64,000 nucleotides of DNA. Source: Aquilaria yunnanensis. Taxonomy: Eukaryota; Streptophyta; Magnoliopsida; Malvales; Thymelaeaceae. The notes beneath the pieces were generated by a model. That model did not search any database, was not told the DNA's origin, and was given only the letters and a program-made list of their open reading frames with translations. The stretch spans positions 71,418,393 to 71,482,392 of the forward strand of contig CM077594.1 of assembly GCA_039654915.1 (NCBI GenBank), written 5' to 3'. Position numbers and translations under genes: made by a program. Positions 44,388 through 55,105 of this stretch are shown in pieces (within the stretch, counting starts at the first letter, position 1; each line of letters opens with the position of its first letter).

Positions 44388-45230
44388 GGTGACTGGTGGA
44401 GAGACTTCTAGGAGGAAGAACGCCTGGAGGATGGTTCGCCCTTGGGAGTGTGCCTGAAAGTCCAGAAATAAAGGGTTAAGAGGCCCCCGGATGTGTTTCC
44501 GGGGGGGAGCCTCCGACGCCCAAGTCAGTGGTGGCTGAGAAAGGCAGAGGAAATAGCACAAAGGGGCTGAAGAGTCTCGCCTGGTGATTTTCTCAGAGTC
44601 TGGGAGTCAGACCTTTGCCAACCAACCTCCTGCCAAGTATTTATTTCCTGGTCTTTATAGGAGTGCCTAGCCGGTTCAGATCGCGACACGTGTTTGGTCG
44701 GATGTTCCCTGAGTTTCTGGGCATAGGGGACAGATAGCTGGTGGCAGGTTGCCTTGAGCCTTGTGCTGAGATGGGCCATGATGTGATTTTGATGGCGTCA
44801 GCGTGTCAGAGCGCCTATTGAGGCGGCTTTATGACGTCTGTGAAAGGACGTGTCAGAGGCTTCCTTAAATGCTTCCTTAAATGCTCCTGCCGTACTCCCG
44901 AGGTCCCTGGGCGAGGTCGTCCTTTGGTACGGACGGTGCCTCTTCGGGAAACACGCCCTCAGTTCGGGGGGTACCCAGCTTCAGGGAGTTCCGCCTTCGG
45001 GGAGATCATATTCGGCCTGCAATAGCTGGTGCCTCTTTTCCGAAGGTGATCTGTTTACAACCTCGGAGGGGCTAGTAGTATCCTCAAGTTTCATGGCGTG
45101 CCGGGCTTGGAGCTCTTCGGCTATCTCCCGAGGTGTATGATCCCACCTTTTCTCGGGTATCGCCAGTTTCTTCTGGCCATTCTTGTGGCAGGGAGTTCGG
45201 CCAGATAGAGGCGATAGCCTTTGGCTATCA
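44356..45230 (-). repeat. 5' LTR of element E (875 bp)
   Basis: Minus strand TGATAGCC...GGCCATCA. CACGTG at 44687-44692, a TATAAA box at 44654-44659 and the leader hairpin near 44475-44515. Next to the primer binding site at 44353. Confidence 0.95.
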
Positions 45231-46604
45231 GTATTAGGGCTAGAGACTGAAAAGGTCAACTCAATCCCTTAGCTTGCGAGCTCCTGGGTTAGTGTAGGTA
45301 AAGTTGCAAGGTTAACTAAAAAGAATGATTATGGAATCATACTTGCTAGGCCCTTCAACTGGTGTTAATGGTGTATGCATAAGTTTGTGCTTCTTTGCTT
45401 ACTTATGCATGCTAACCCCTTGGACATTGCTTAATCATTTTGTATATACATATATTGTGTTTTGTTTTCTTGCTTTGTTTGTAGGTGCTCGGAGTATGTA
45501 TTCAGTTGAGCTTAAAGTTTAACCTGTGTTAGGCCTTAGAGGCCATATGGGATCCTTACTGAGTTTTATACCCATTGACCTACCTTTTATGTATGTCGGA
45601 AAAGGGTTACTTGAAAGACAAGGAAGCTAAGAGTAGTATTCACTCTTTCAGGTTTTGGAAGGTATAGTGTTGGGTTGCGGTATTGCTCAATATTCTAGGT
45701 GTTCAAGATTGCTTTTGTATCAAGCTAATGTGTGTGAACTTATTTTCTTGCAGGCCTTGTGTGTCCATAGTTGTGGGAACAAAGTCTAATAAGGTTGGAT
45801 GTGTACCATAGCATATATCCTATGGCTTGCTTTGTTGGCTATGTGTATGGTGGTTGGTCTTGTTTTAGAGAGTATAATCATGTTTTAGTTGGTATTGATT
45901 ACTTTTGAGTACATGTAAGTGTAATAGGCTTACCAAGTCCTATGTGCTTGTTTGAAGATCTTATGTAAGTTGGATACTTGTCCACATATGGTGCTGAAGT
46001 TATGCTATGGTGAAGTTGGTTATGTTATGTTATGTATGAAGGTTCAGGCAATACTTGTATGAGTAGCTTATGGTAGGCTCCCTAAGATTTGAGTGTGTAA
46101 GCTGAACCTAATGGAGATCTTGATGTGCTAGTACAATTATGTTCACCTATGGAGTTATGTATGTTCTCGGACATGGTGTACTAAGGGTGGTTCCAAGTAG
46201 CCTTACCAAAACATTTTTGAGTTTGTGACATGTGCATGTAAAATAAATTTTTCAAAATCTGGTTTTGTGTTTTGGTTGCCATGCATATGTCTTGTAGACG
46301 GAGTGATGCCTGAGATGATTTGAACATATAAGCTTACTTTGGTACTTGCTTGTTTCAGAAAGCATGAAATGACTTATTTAACAAGCTAGTGCCTTGTATG
46401 TATCCTAGGTACATTCCCTTGTATCCTAGCAGTGTCTAGGCACACCCCAGTGGCGCTACCACATTGTCTTAGTGCACATGACTAGTACACAGCAAATACT
46501 TAGGAATTAAGGTACTAGTCCAAACCTGATAAACACATTTAAGTGTCTTAACCATTCTTTTGTTGTTTATACCTCCCAAATGGACTAGGGGCTATGTTGG
46601 GCAT
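45231..46604. other. AT-rich gene-free DNA (J, right part)
   Basis: Continues the sequence broken by element E. No conserved ORF. Several TTTGTAGGT and TTTCAGG words resemble those in element I, so J may be part of a long AT-rich LTR. Its junction with H near 46600 has no clear target duplication. Confidence 0.45.
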
Positions 46605-46608
46605 GACA

Positions 46609-46845
46609 AGATATCCCTAAAACTACTTTCAAAACAAGATATGGTCATTTTGAATATACAGTAATGCCATTTGGGCTTACTAATGCTCCAGCTTTCTTTA
46701 TGGACCTTATGCAAAGAATATTAAGACCATATGCAAATCATTTTGTAGTGATCTTTATAGATGATATCCTCATATACTCAAAAAGATAAGGAGGCGCATG
46801 AAAATCACTTGAGAATAGTGCTAAAGGTGTTAGAGAAACACCAAC
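46609..46845 (+). pseudogene. Element H reverse transcriptase fragment
   Basis: The translation shows [33 protein letters not shown] and [10 protein letters not shown], the catalytic palm of a chromovirus-type RT. Stops lie before and after. It is cut by solo LTR K at 46846 and starts abruptly against J. Confidence 0.88.
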
Positions 46846-47892
46846 TGATGCCGGGCTTCGGGATGTGCGGAGCTAGCATCTAATCTGGTCCGGTTAGGCG
46901 GAGCCAGCATCTCCACTGTGTACAGCGGTGCGGCCAGCAGGGCGTCCTGGAGGTGCAAGAAGGTACCCTGAGAGAGTCACCTTAAGTGGTGGCCGGCAGC
47001 TTCCTGGTACCGTGGTTGGTGAGGACGGGAAAGACTTCCGGTGTTGGAGAGAGTCCGGAGCAGAGATCCTTCAGGGAGACCTGGCTGAAACACTCAGAAG
47101 ACAGGGGTTAGGAGGCCCCCGGGGTTGTTTTTCAGAGGGGAACCTCCGATGCCCAAGTCAGTGCTCCGAGAAAGAGAGATACTCAGTAATAAGCATAAGG
47201 AACCCTTGCCTGGAGTGTCTTTCTGAGGGCTGAAGGGAGAGTCTTCAGGCGGAGAGAGGAGAGCGTCCTCTTTTCGTTTTGGTCCTCTGGGCGGAGAACC
47301 TCCTACCTGTGACCATTTCCCTGGTCTATAAGGGAGGAGGTGATCCCTTCAGATTGTGACACGTGTCTGGGCGGATGGTGTTCATACTTTTGGGCGTGGA
47401 GCCCCCTAGTCATTTATAGGCTCCTCGGGGTACGAGCCATAGTAGGTGTAGCCCTGTATGACAGGACGCATGCTGCGATGGCGTGTTAGAGTGTGTTTGG
47501 GGGTGGCATGTCGGAGACGTATATGAGCAGAGTGTAAGAGACTCCTTGATGGCTTTTGCCGTACAACCGAGGTCTCTTTGGTTGATGTCTCACTTCGGGG
47601 TGATGGGTCCTTTTCTGGAGTTGGGCTGGAACTTCGGTGCCTACACCTTCGGGGAGCTTTCTCCCGTATGGGGTGGTTGGTCTTTCTACCCCGAAGCTGG
47701 TTCGGTCGCCCTCCCAAAGGAGGCGCTACACTGGCTTCCAAAGTTGGCATTTGGTGATGTACCGAGGTCGTGTGCCTCAGGTGTATGACTTCCTTCACTC
47801 CGGAGTCCTTTCTGAGGTCGTATGCCTCAGGTGTCTGGCACCCTCTTTCCCGTGATTGGCAGGTGGTCAGGGCGATAGCACTTTGGCTATCA
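46846..47892 (-). repeat. Solo LTR K (1,047 bp), Tat-like, target duplication CCAAC
   Basis: Minus strand TGATAGCCAAAGTGCTATCGCC...GGCATCA. CCAAC at 46841-46845 and 47893-47897. It keeps CACGTG near 47361, a TATA-like box near 47325 and the leader hairpin near 47110-47148. Longer than the A to E LTRs, hence a separate subfamily. Inserted in the RT of H. Confidence 0.92.
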
Positions 47893-47897
47893 CCAAC

Positions 47898-48202
47898 CAT
47901 ATGGCGAGGTGAGCACATGCCATTTTTGGACTAGTCAAATTGAATTTTTGGGCCATGTGATCAATTGGAAAGGATTGGCTAGAAACGCAGCAAAAATTGA
48001 AGCTATCTTATAATGGAAGCAACCATAGAATGTTAGAGGAAAAAAAAAGCTTCTTGGGTCTACCTGGCTATTATAGAAGATTTGCACCAAAATTTTCTGT
48101 AGTGGCAGCTCCTTTAACCAAGTTGACAAGAAAAGAGTGAAAATTTGAATGGTTTGAGGAGTGTGAAAGAAGCTTTCACGGGCTTAAAGCCAAGCTTATT
48201 TC
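47898..48202 (+). pseudogene. Element H RT end and connection
   Basis: Encodes the words IEFLGHVI (with one shift), FLGLPGYYRRF and PLTKLTRK, typical of the RT thumb and connection of Ty3/gypsy. It runs into family-G solo LTR copy 3. Stops near 48015 and 48138. Confidence 0.82.
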
Positions 48203-49613
48203 TGTTACTTTTGTGCCCAAAAGCCAATCATGAGATGATTGTATTTTTGCACAATGAGTCATGATATTTTAAGGCATTAATCCAGCAATTATGTTTGTTG
48301 TTTTTTTCTGCGTAACTTAACAAACATAATTGTAACCCTAGAATAATGATATTCTTAAACATCCCTGGTCTAGTATTATTGTGGAGTGGGTTCCAATAAT
48401 CCATAACGACTAGCATATGTGGAGACTAACATGAGATATGTAGTCTACATATGGGTACAAGTTGGAGATCTTGTGTACTAGACCGACCCACCATGAGAAC
48501 ACTACATGGATCGTTATATGAGTGTCATAAGTGATTCTCATAGTGATCATGATATATGTAGTCCTTCGACCTAAGATCATCAAGGTTCCCTACAAGTGAG
48601 TCACATACTTTGATACTTTCCTTTGTTGCTCGTGACAGAGTGAACTTGAAGGAGGTCATTGGGTATGTCACATATCATGCGGAGGGATTTGTATGATCAA
48701 GATGGGATTAGTCCCTCCTAAGTAACGGGAGTGATATCTTCGGCCCCTTTGATAGAGTAGACTTAGAAAAATGCATGACCATGCTCAGATGAGTTGATAT
48801 ACGATATCAATGTCATCAGTTTAAGTTGGTCTACTCGGTAATCAAGAAACCAAAGATTGGGCTATACGAGAGTGACACATTCCATGTCTCGTGCTTAGTC
48901 TTGATATCTTGGACAAAGGGACAATGGCATATATCGGTGACGATCATAAAGGTTTAGTCGAATCATCGACTATCTTGTCACTTGGGTAGCAATGATGTGT
49001 TGCTAGACACCGCTCATTGTTAATGATCATAAATGTGATTTATGATAATTGCCAACATGGTAAGAGCCTATTGGGTCGCACACATAGAACTATTTGGATC
49101 ATTAGAGTGCATGGGCTAATAATTTGGGTTTTGGTTTCATAATAATTTCGTATTAATAATGGGCCCAATAGTTGAGCCATTATAAAGCCCGAAATTAAAG
49201 CCTAATTGGATTAGGGCTTTGAAACATATTAGGACTGGAACTTGAGTCTCACTATAAATACAACTTCTAGTGAGAAATTCGTAGGTCTCCTTGCCCTAGC
49301 CTCCCAATAGGACAGCCACACTCTTCTCTTGCAATTCCTTGGAGGACGCAAGCTAGCACTGCGAGCGCAAGAGAAACGCATCTGTCGGGACATGGTGGAA
49401 GCGTGGTGATCCCGAGAGGCTCGTGTGGATACCATAGAGAGCCTGAACACATCAACTATTCAGGTTTTGTGATTCAACTCTACCGTTGAGTGAGAGATCT
49501 CAACCGAAAATTAGGTATGAAATTTTTCGAATACCCAGTTTACGTCATTTAGCTTGGATCCTAGAGGGTTTCGGTTAAATTCCGCTGTGCTGTTTGGCTC
49601 CCGAAACCCATCA
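48203..49613 (+). repeat. Solo LTR of family G, copy 3 (1,411 bp), target duplication ATTTC
   Basis: Starts TGTTACTTTTGTGCCC and ends GAAACCCATCA. ATTTC at 48198-48202 and 49614-49618. A TATAAATACA box is near 49254. Removing it with one ATTTC rejoins the H reading frame between the connection and RNase H. Confidence 0.93.
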
Positions 49614-49618
49614 ATTTC

Positions 49619-50811
49619 CACTACTATGTTAATACTACCTAATCCCAGTAAACCTTTTGAGGTTTTTACGTATGCATCTATTGGAGGATAGGGATCTATA
49701 TTGATGCAAGGTAGACAAGTTATAGCTTATGGATCAAGGCAATTAAGAGCACATGAAAAGATTTATCCAGTACATGATATGGAACTTGAAACTATAGTTT
49801 TTCCCTTGAAACAATGCAGACATTACCTACTGGGCAGTAAATTTTAGATCTTCACTAATCATAAGAGTCACAAGTATCTCTTCACTCAAAAGGAGTTAGA
49901 TTTGAGACAGAGGAGATGGCTTGAGTATCTTAAAGATTTTGACTGTACCATTGAGTACACTGAAGGTAAGGCTAATAAGGTAACTAATGCCTTAAGCAGA
50001 AAATACACAGCTATCTTGAAACATGGAGAAGACGAGCCTAATAAACTTAACAGCCTAACCTGTTTGGCTAACAAGTGGCTAGGATGGGAACAAGCCCAAT
50101 TAAAAGTATTAACTATTTAGTCAACTTGGGAAGCTAAAATACTGAGGACACAACAACAAGATGAGGATTTTACTAGAATATATGGGCAAGGACAAGGAAA
50201 GTTGTTCCAACGGTTCTCTTATATGCAGGGAAAACTATACTTCCCAGATAGAACTTATGTATCCGATGGGTATGGTTGAAGAGAACAAATTATGAAGGAA
50301 GCCCACTCTAGTAAAATGAGGATACACCTTGGAGCTATGAAGATGTATCAAGATTTAAAAAGACAATTTTGGTGGCCTAACATGAAAAGGGAAATCTGCA
50401 CATTTGTATCCAAATGTGTAGTGTGCCAACAAGTGAAAGTAGAACACCAAAAACTAGGAGCTATTCTTTTCCCATACCTGAAAGAAAATAGGGTTCCATA
50501 TCTATGGATTTCTTGGTAAGCATGCCCATGACAAGGAGAAAGCATGATACTATTTTGGTAATTATGGATAGACTTACAAAGTCAGCCCACTTCTTGCCTA
50601 TTAATCTCAACCATCCTCTAGATAGGTTGGCACAATTGTACAATACACAAATAAAGATATCTAGATGACATAGTTTCAGATAATGACCTAGGGTTAATGT
50701 CTAGATTATAGAAATCACTACATAAGGCATTGGGTACTCAACTAAAACTAAGTTCAACCTACCACCATCAAACTGATCAGTAAATAGAATGACCATACAA
50801 ATCGTTGAAGA
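49619..50811 (+). pseudogene. Element H RNase H and integrase remnant
   Basis: RNase H words KPFEVFTYASIGG and AYGSRQLRAHEK are followed by [12 protein letters not shown] and ALSRK, then the integrase zinc region (EAHSSKMRIHLG, WWPNMK, CVVCQQVK). The core follows with MDFLVSMP, VIMDRLTKSAHFLP, VSDND and STYHHQTD. At least four stops. Ends at the target duplication GAAGA (50807-50811) where element C inserted. Confidence 0.88.
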
Positions 50812-51657
50812 TGATGCCCAGCAGCATCTTCATAGGGTGACATTGGGACTTATGGAGGGACCTCTTGAGAGGGAGACCGCCGGGAGGCCAGATTGCCCAG
50901 GAGGGCGTGCCTGAAAAGCTTAGGAAAAGAGGGTTAGGAGGTCCCCGGGGTGTGTTTCCGGGGAGGAGCCTCCGACGCCCAAGTCAGTGGTGCTGAGAGA
51001 AAATGGAGGAATAGCACTAAGAGGTTTGGTGGGCTTGCCTGTTTGTATTTTCTCAAGGAGGAGGAGTCCAACCCTTTGCCAGGGTTTGTTTCCTGGTATT
51101 TATAGGAATGTCCAGCCCGTTCAGATCGTGACACGTGTTCAGTCGGATGTTCTCTGAATTTCTGGGCGTAGGGGACAAGTAGCCGGTGGCAGGCTCCTTA
51201 AGCCTTTAACCGAGACAGGCCGTGATGTGACCTGGATGGCGTAGGTGTGTCAGACCGCCGTTTGGGGCAATCTGTAGTGTCTGTGGGCGACACGTCAGAG
51301 GCTCCTTAAATGCTCTTGCCGTACTCCCGAGGTCCCTGGCCGAGGTCGTCCTCTGGTACAGACGATGCCCCTTCGGGAAATATGCCCACAGTTCGGGGGT
51401 TCCGTAACTCAGAGGTTCCGCCTTCGTGGGATCTTCTTCGGCTTGCACTAGCAGGTGTTTCTTCTCCGAAGGCGATCTGTTTAGTACCTCGGGGGGGCTA
51501 ATAGTATCCTCAAGTCTCCTAACGTCCCGAGCTCAGGGTCTTCGGCTTTTGCTTCCGAGGTGTGTGATTCCACCTTTCCTTTGGTAACGCCAGGTTTCCA
51601 GACCGTTCTCCCGGTAGGGAGTTCGGCCAGATAGAGGTGACAGCCCTTCGGCTATCA
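50812..51657 (-). repeat. 3' LTR of element C (846 bp)
   Basis: Minus strand TGATAGCCGAAGGGC...GGGCATCA. CACGTG near 51131, a TATAAATACC box near 51100 and the leader hairpin near 50936-50970. Confidence 0.92.
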
Positions 51658-51661
51658 CATG

Positions 51662-51670
51662 CCCCCCTCT
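51662..51670 (-). other. Polypurine tract of C
   Basis: Minus strand AGAGGGGGG, then CATG and the LTR at 51657. Confidence 0.75.
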
Positions 51671-51933
51671 GGAAAACCGAAGTGATAATTTTAGTTTTGT
51701 GGTCTTTCCGAGGATGTTCTTTGGGAGTTTTTCAGGGAGCACAACCTGTTCCGAAGATGCACCTTTTGCCCGAGGTTATGGGCTGTTCGGCCATAGCCTG
51801 TCTCTTGGTGTCTTCGAGGTAACCTGCTCATTTCTTTTTGCAGGTCTGTGTAGCGTCGAATCTTATGACCAGGCACGTCCCAGTTTTTTTGGGATGTTAG
51901 AAGGCGCGTCCCCTACTTTGGCGCGGCGGCTGA

Positions 51934-52077
51934 CACGTGGTACACTGTCATTTGAGGGGAGTCGTGTCGGTCACAGAGAGCTCGTCTTTTCGGGTGCAGA
52001 GAGCAGTTATGGCGACGGTTCGCCTTCAAAGGGTACTTATGACGCCGATTCGACTAGCCACTTTCGGCCTATATATA
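51934..52077 (+). promoter_or_regulatory. Promoter of the antisense gene of C: G-box and TATA box
   Basis: CACGTG at 51934-51939 within GACACGTGG, and TATATATAG from 52070, about 265 bp upstream of the ATG at 52336. Same arrangement as in A. Confidence 0.62.
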
Positions 52078-52335
52078 GCCCATTCCATCATAAGTTCCCT
52101 TTTTGCTTTTGCGTCTGATCTTTTCCCTGCTTGCCACTGCTTTTGCGCTTTCTCTTGCTTTTTGCGGCGGAGCTGTTTTAATAGAGTTTTTCCGGCAACC
52201 TTTCACGATGGCGACTTCAAACCCAGATTTTGGCAAGTCTTTTGCTGGGTTTTTGTTTTCCAGACTCTTCTGATTTTCAGAGTTTTTTCCGGAACTTGTT
52301 TTCTTGCCTTTTTTCGAACCCATTTTTCTGCAAAT

Positions 52336-54711
52336 ATGCCTATTCTCGAGAGCTGGCAGCCTCTTTTATCTCATCCTTGCTGCACCACCCCCAAAAAACT
52401 GGCAAGATGGAAGAAAAAGTTCTTTCTTCCTTCGTATGCCGTTACGAGGTTGCCTCGTTCTGACCAATTTTTCTTTTCAAATAGTAGTAATGAGGTTACC
52501 GTTTTCTGAGCCTAACTGAAGGCCGGACTTCGGTACCCTCCTTCGAAGATGATTTGCGAGTTCTGCCAATTTCATGGCATTGCCATAAATCAACTTCCGC
52601 CGAACTCGTTCTGCTATTTTAACGCCTTCATCTGCATGTGTGGCGTCTTCGGGATAGAACCCCACTTTGTTATTTTTATGCAGTACTACAAGCTCTTCAT
52701 GGTCCCGAAGGGTGGCTTTTACTTCATGCTACCTCGGGGATCTGGGAGCAAGAAATATATGTTCACCTTCGCCACCAAGGACAGCTGGCGAGGGTGGCAA
52801 CAAAAATTTTTCTTTTTCAAGATGGAGGAGGCCTGGTTGCATGTTCTGACCAAATGGGCTCAGGGAAAGCTGGAGATGGACGTCGTGGATCCGAGGATAC
52901 TGCTAACTTTGGAGTTGGCTCCTATCATTACGGACTTTGACGGCTGTATTCGTGCTATCTCGGACTAGGGTCCTGAGGTCCCTTCGCGCTCTTTCTACCC
53001 CTTCCCAATCAATTGGAGGTTGATGACCGAAAATGTTCTTCGGGAGTTAGGGGTAGTGAAGGAGCACAAGACGTACCTCAAGAAGCCAGCTCCTTCCATC
53101 GCCGGGAAGGATTCTTGGTTGGTGCAGCTCCTTCGGGAGGAAGTTTCTTATGAAACTTTTTATGAGAGTAAGTTATCTCTGACTCCCGTTGTTATAGCTT
53201 TCATCTCGGACTTACGCTGATGCTTTCTTTCCTTTTCAGAGATGGGCGACAGCACCGCTGCCTTCTACAAGTCCCTCTTCACCGGCCAAGTAGAGAAGGG
53301 CGAGCAAACAAAGAAGACGGCTTCCCGAAGGCGAAAAACCACTGGTGCTGGACCTTCGGCCAAACGGGCGAAGAACACTATTCTTCCTCCCCCTTTGGAA
53401 AGTATTGAGGAGGAAAGCGAGGTGCCCGAGGTCGCTGCCATTCCGCCTCCCGAGGTTGCTGCCGATGTCCCTCCTCAGAGCCCCACTCCGTCGCAGGCTC
53501 TTCTGGATGCCGTGGTGGAGGCTCCTTCTGCCGAGGAGCGGCGTAAACGCAAGGGTAAGGGGATCTCTACCGAGGAGGCCCCAACTTCTGACGATCACGT
53601 TGTCGAGGTGCCGCCAGGTTTTCTTTTTCTGCCGAAGTGTGATGCCTTTTTTTCCCGAAGTTCTTTTTGTTCTCACTAGCTGCTCGTTTTGCCATGCAGA
53701 GGAGTCTCTTACTCGAAGTTGGGCGGCCGAACACGCCCAGAAGCGAGCTCTCCGTGATGCCAAAGTCTCGAAAGGGAAGATCCCGAAGGACCCTTTCTGG
53801 ACATTTACGGAGGACATGAATTTGTTCTCCGGAGACTGCCCCCAAATGGGTAAGGAGATCTCGAACTGGGTGGTTACTGAGGCCTCATTCAAGGCTATTG
53901 CAGCGGCTCATCCGGGCGATGACACCCTCACAGCGAAGGTTACCGAGCATGCTGCCCAGGTATGCTGGTTTGCCCTTGAAGAATTCTTTCTAAGTGTTTG
54001 GCTTTTACTGACCTCGCCTTCATCTTTTTGCAGCTGCTAGCATACGCTAGCTACCTCAGAGTTCGGGTGGCCAGGCAGACGCAGTTCTGAAACTCGGTCT
54101 TAGAGACCTTAGAGAAAACAAAGGCCATGTGTTCGGAACTGGCCGTCAAGAACCTGCAGCTGGCTGATGCTGCGGAGAAGGAGGTTGCCGCCCTTCGGGA
54201 GGAAAAAGAGAAGATTTTGAAGGACTCCTCTCAGAAGATTTCTGACCTCAGCTCCGAGGTGGCGGGACTGCTTTCGGCCAATGAAGTGCTTCTAAAGTCG
54301 AAATCAGAGTCTGAAGAACTCCTGGCGAGGTTGCTGATTGAGAAGAATGCGCTTCATGCCATGGTCGATTCCTTGGAGAAGGAGCCTGAGAAGAAGAAAA
54401 GGATAAAGGCGCTGAAGAAGGAGGTCGCGGACCTGAAGGATGAGCTCGAGGACCTGGAGGTCGAGAAGGATAAATCCGACCAGATGACTAAGGTCGCTTT
54501 CTAGGACGGGTTTTGCCTTGCTCGGCACCAAGTCCTTCAGAGGTTCCCAGATATGGACCTCTCTTTTTTGGAGGCTTTGAACATTCCCGAGGGGCTTCGG
54601 TGGTCCTGGTCCAAGATCGAGCATCTGAACCTGCCTTCTTCTCTCCCGGCGCCCAAGGTGGTGGAGAAGGATGCAGGGGCTGGTGGCTCTCGGGACGCCG
54701 AGAATCCTTAG
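52336..54711 (+). pseudogene. Element C antisense accessory gene (four exons), several stops
   Basis: Exons are 52336-53167, 53240-53617, 53700-53959 and 54034-54711 (832, 378, 260 and 678 nt; total 2,148, divisible by three). Donor 1 is the consensus GTAAGT, donor 3 GTATGC, and acceptors end in CAG. Exon 1 has TGA at 52507, TAA at 52513 and TAG near 52966; exon 4 has TGA near 54088 and TAG near 54502. The frame itself is preserved throughout. Domains match A: IPESWQPLL-like start, RYPPSK, CGVFGIEPHF, MGDSTAAFYKSLF, KIPKDPFWTF, coiled coil and DMDLSFLEAL. Confidence 0.86.
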
Positions 54712-54829
54712 TTTGTTCTAGGGCCCTTCGCCTTTTTCTCGTTCTTTTTTCTGTGCTTCTTCTTTCTGGCAATCCTTCTTCTTTGTAAGCTGGTTTTATC
54801 TTTAATGAAGATTTTTTTGGCTAAATCTT

Positions 54830-55000
54830 TTTGCAAGTTTTTTCATTTCCCTTTGTCCCAAACACATTCGCTCAAAAGACTTTGGGAAACGGCACCTGCA
54901 TTTGTTACGATGAGTATCTTTGCGCGATTCGCTATTTCCCAATTTTCCCGAACATGATTGCTCAAGGCACTTCGGGAAATCATCTGCGCTTTTTTTGGCG
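54830..55000. repeat. Short hairpin repeat array of C
   Basis: Two to three degenerate units (TCCCAAACACATTCGCTCAA near 54857 and TTCCCGAACATGATTGCTCAA-like near 54944). Fewer copies than in A, B and E. Confidence 0.65.
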
Positions 55001-55105
55001 AGCACCTTTGTGGAATTCTGGTTTTGTACTTCAAGAATTTCTCTAAGAAACTTTTGTACTTAGAATATTTCTCTAATTTTTACAACACAATTCTTCCACG
55101 AAACC

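Larger units (their letters stand above)
34172..45230 (-). mobile_element. Element E: full-length Tat-like element (11,059 bp), target duplication GTATT
   Basis: LTRs are at 34172-35047 and 44356-45230, with GTATT at 34167-34171 and 45231-45235. The gene order is the same as A in the opposite orientation. The LTRs differ at roughly 35 to 40 positions by eye (about 4 percent), so E is clearly older than A. Gag-pol has six stops without net frameshift; the antisense gene has internal frame breaks and a stop. Confidence 0.96.
46605..50811 (+). mobile_element. Element H: decayed chromovirus-type Ty3/gypsy pol, interrupted by two solo LTRs and truncated by element C
   Basis: Coding pieces at 46609-46845, 47898-48202 and 49619-50811 join across the target duplications of K and G copy 3 to give RT, RNase H and integrase in order. 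The AT-rich codon use is unlike the Tat-like elements. Chromovirus assignment rests on the FIDDILIYS form of the RT motif and the RNase H sequence. No LTR of its own is in the window. Confidence 0.82.

Noticed and set aside
45231..46604. J as a complete LTR with defined ends
   Set aside because: AT-rich and similar in style to element I, but neither terminus nor a target duplication could be found at the junction with H.
47406..47918. A 170-codon minus-strand ORF
   Set aside because: It lies mostly inside solo LTR K and crosses its right end into H. No known domain; chance ORF in GC-rich DNA.
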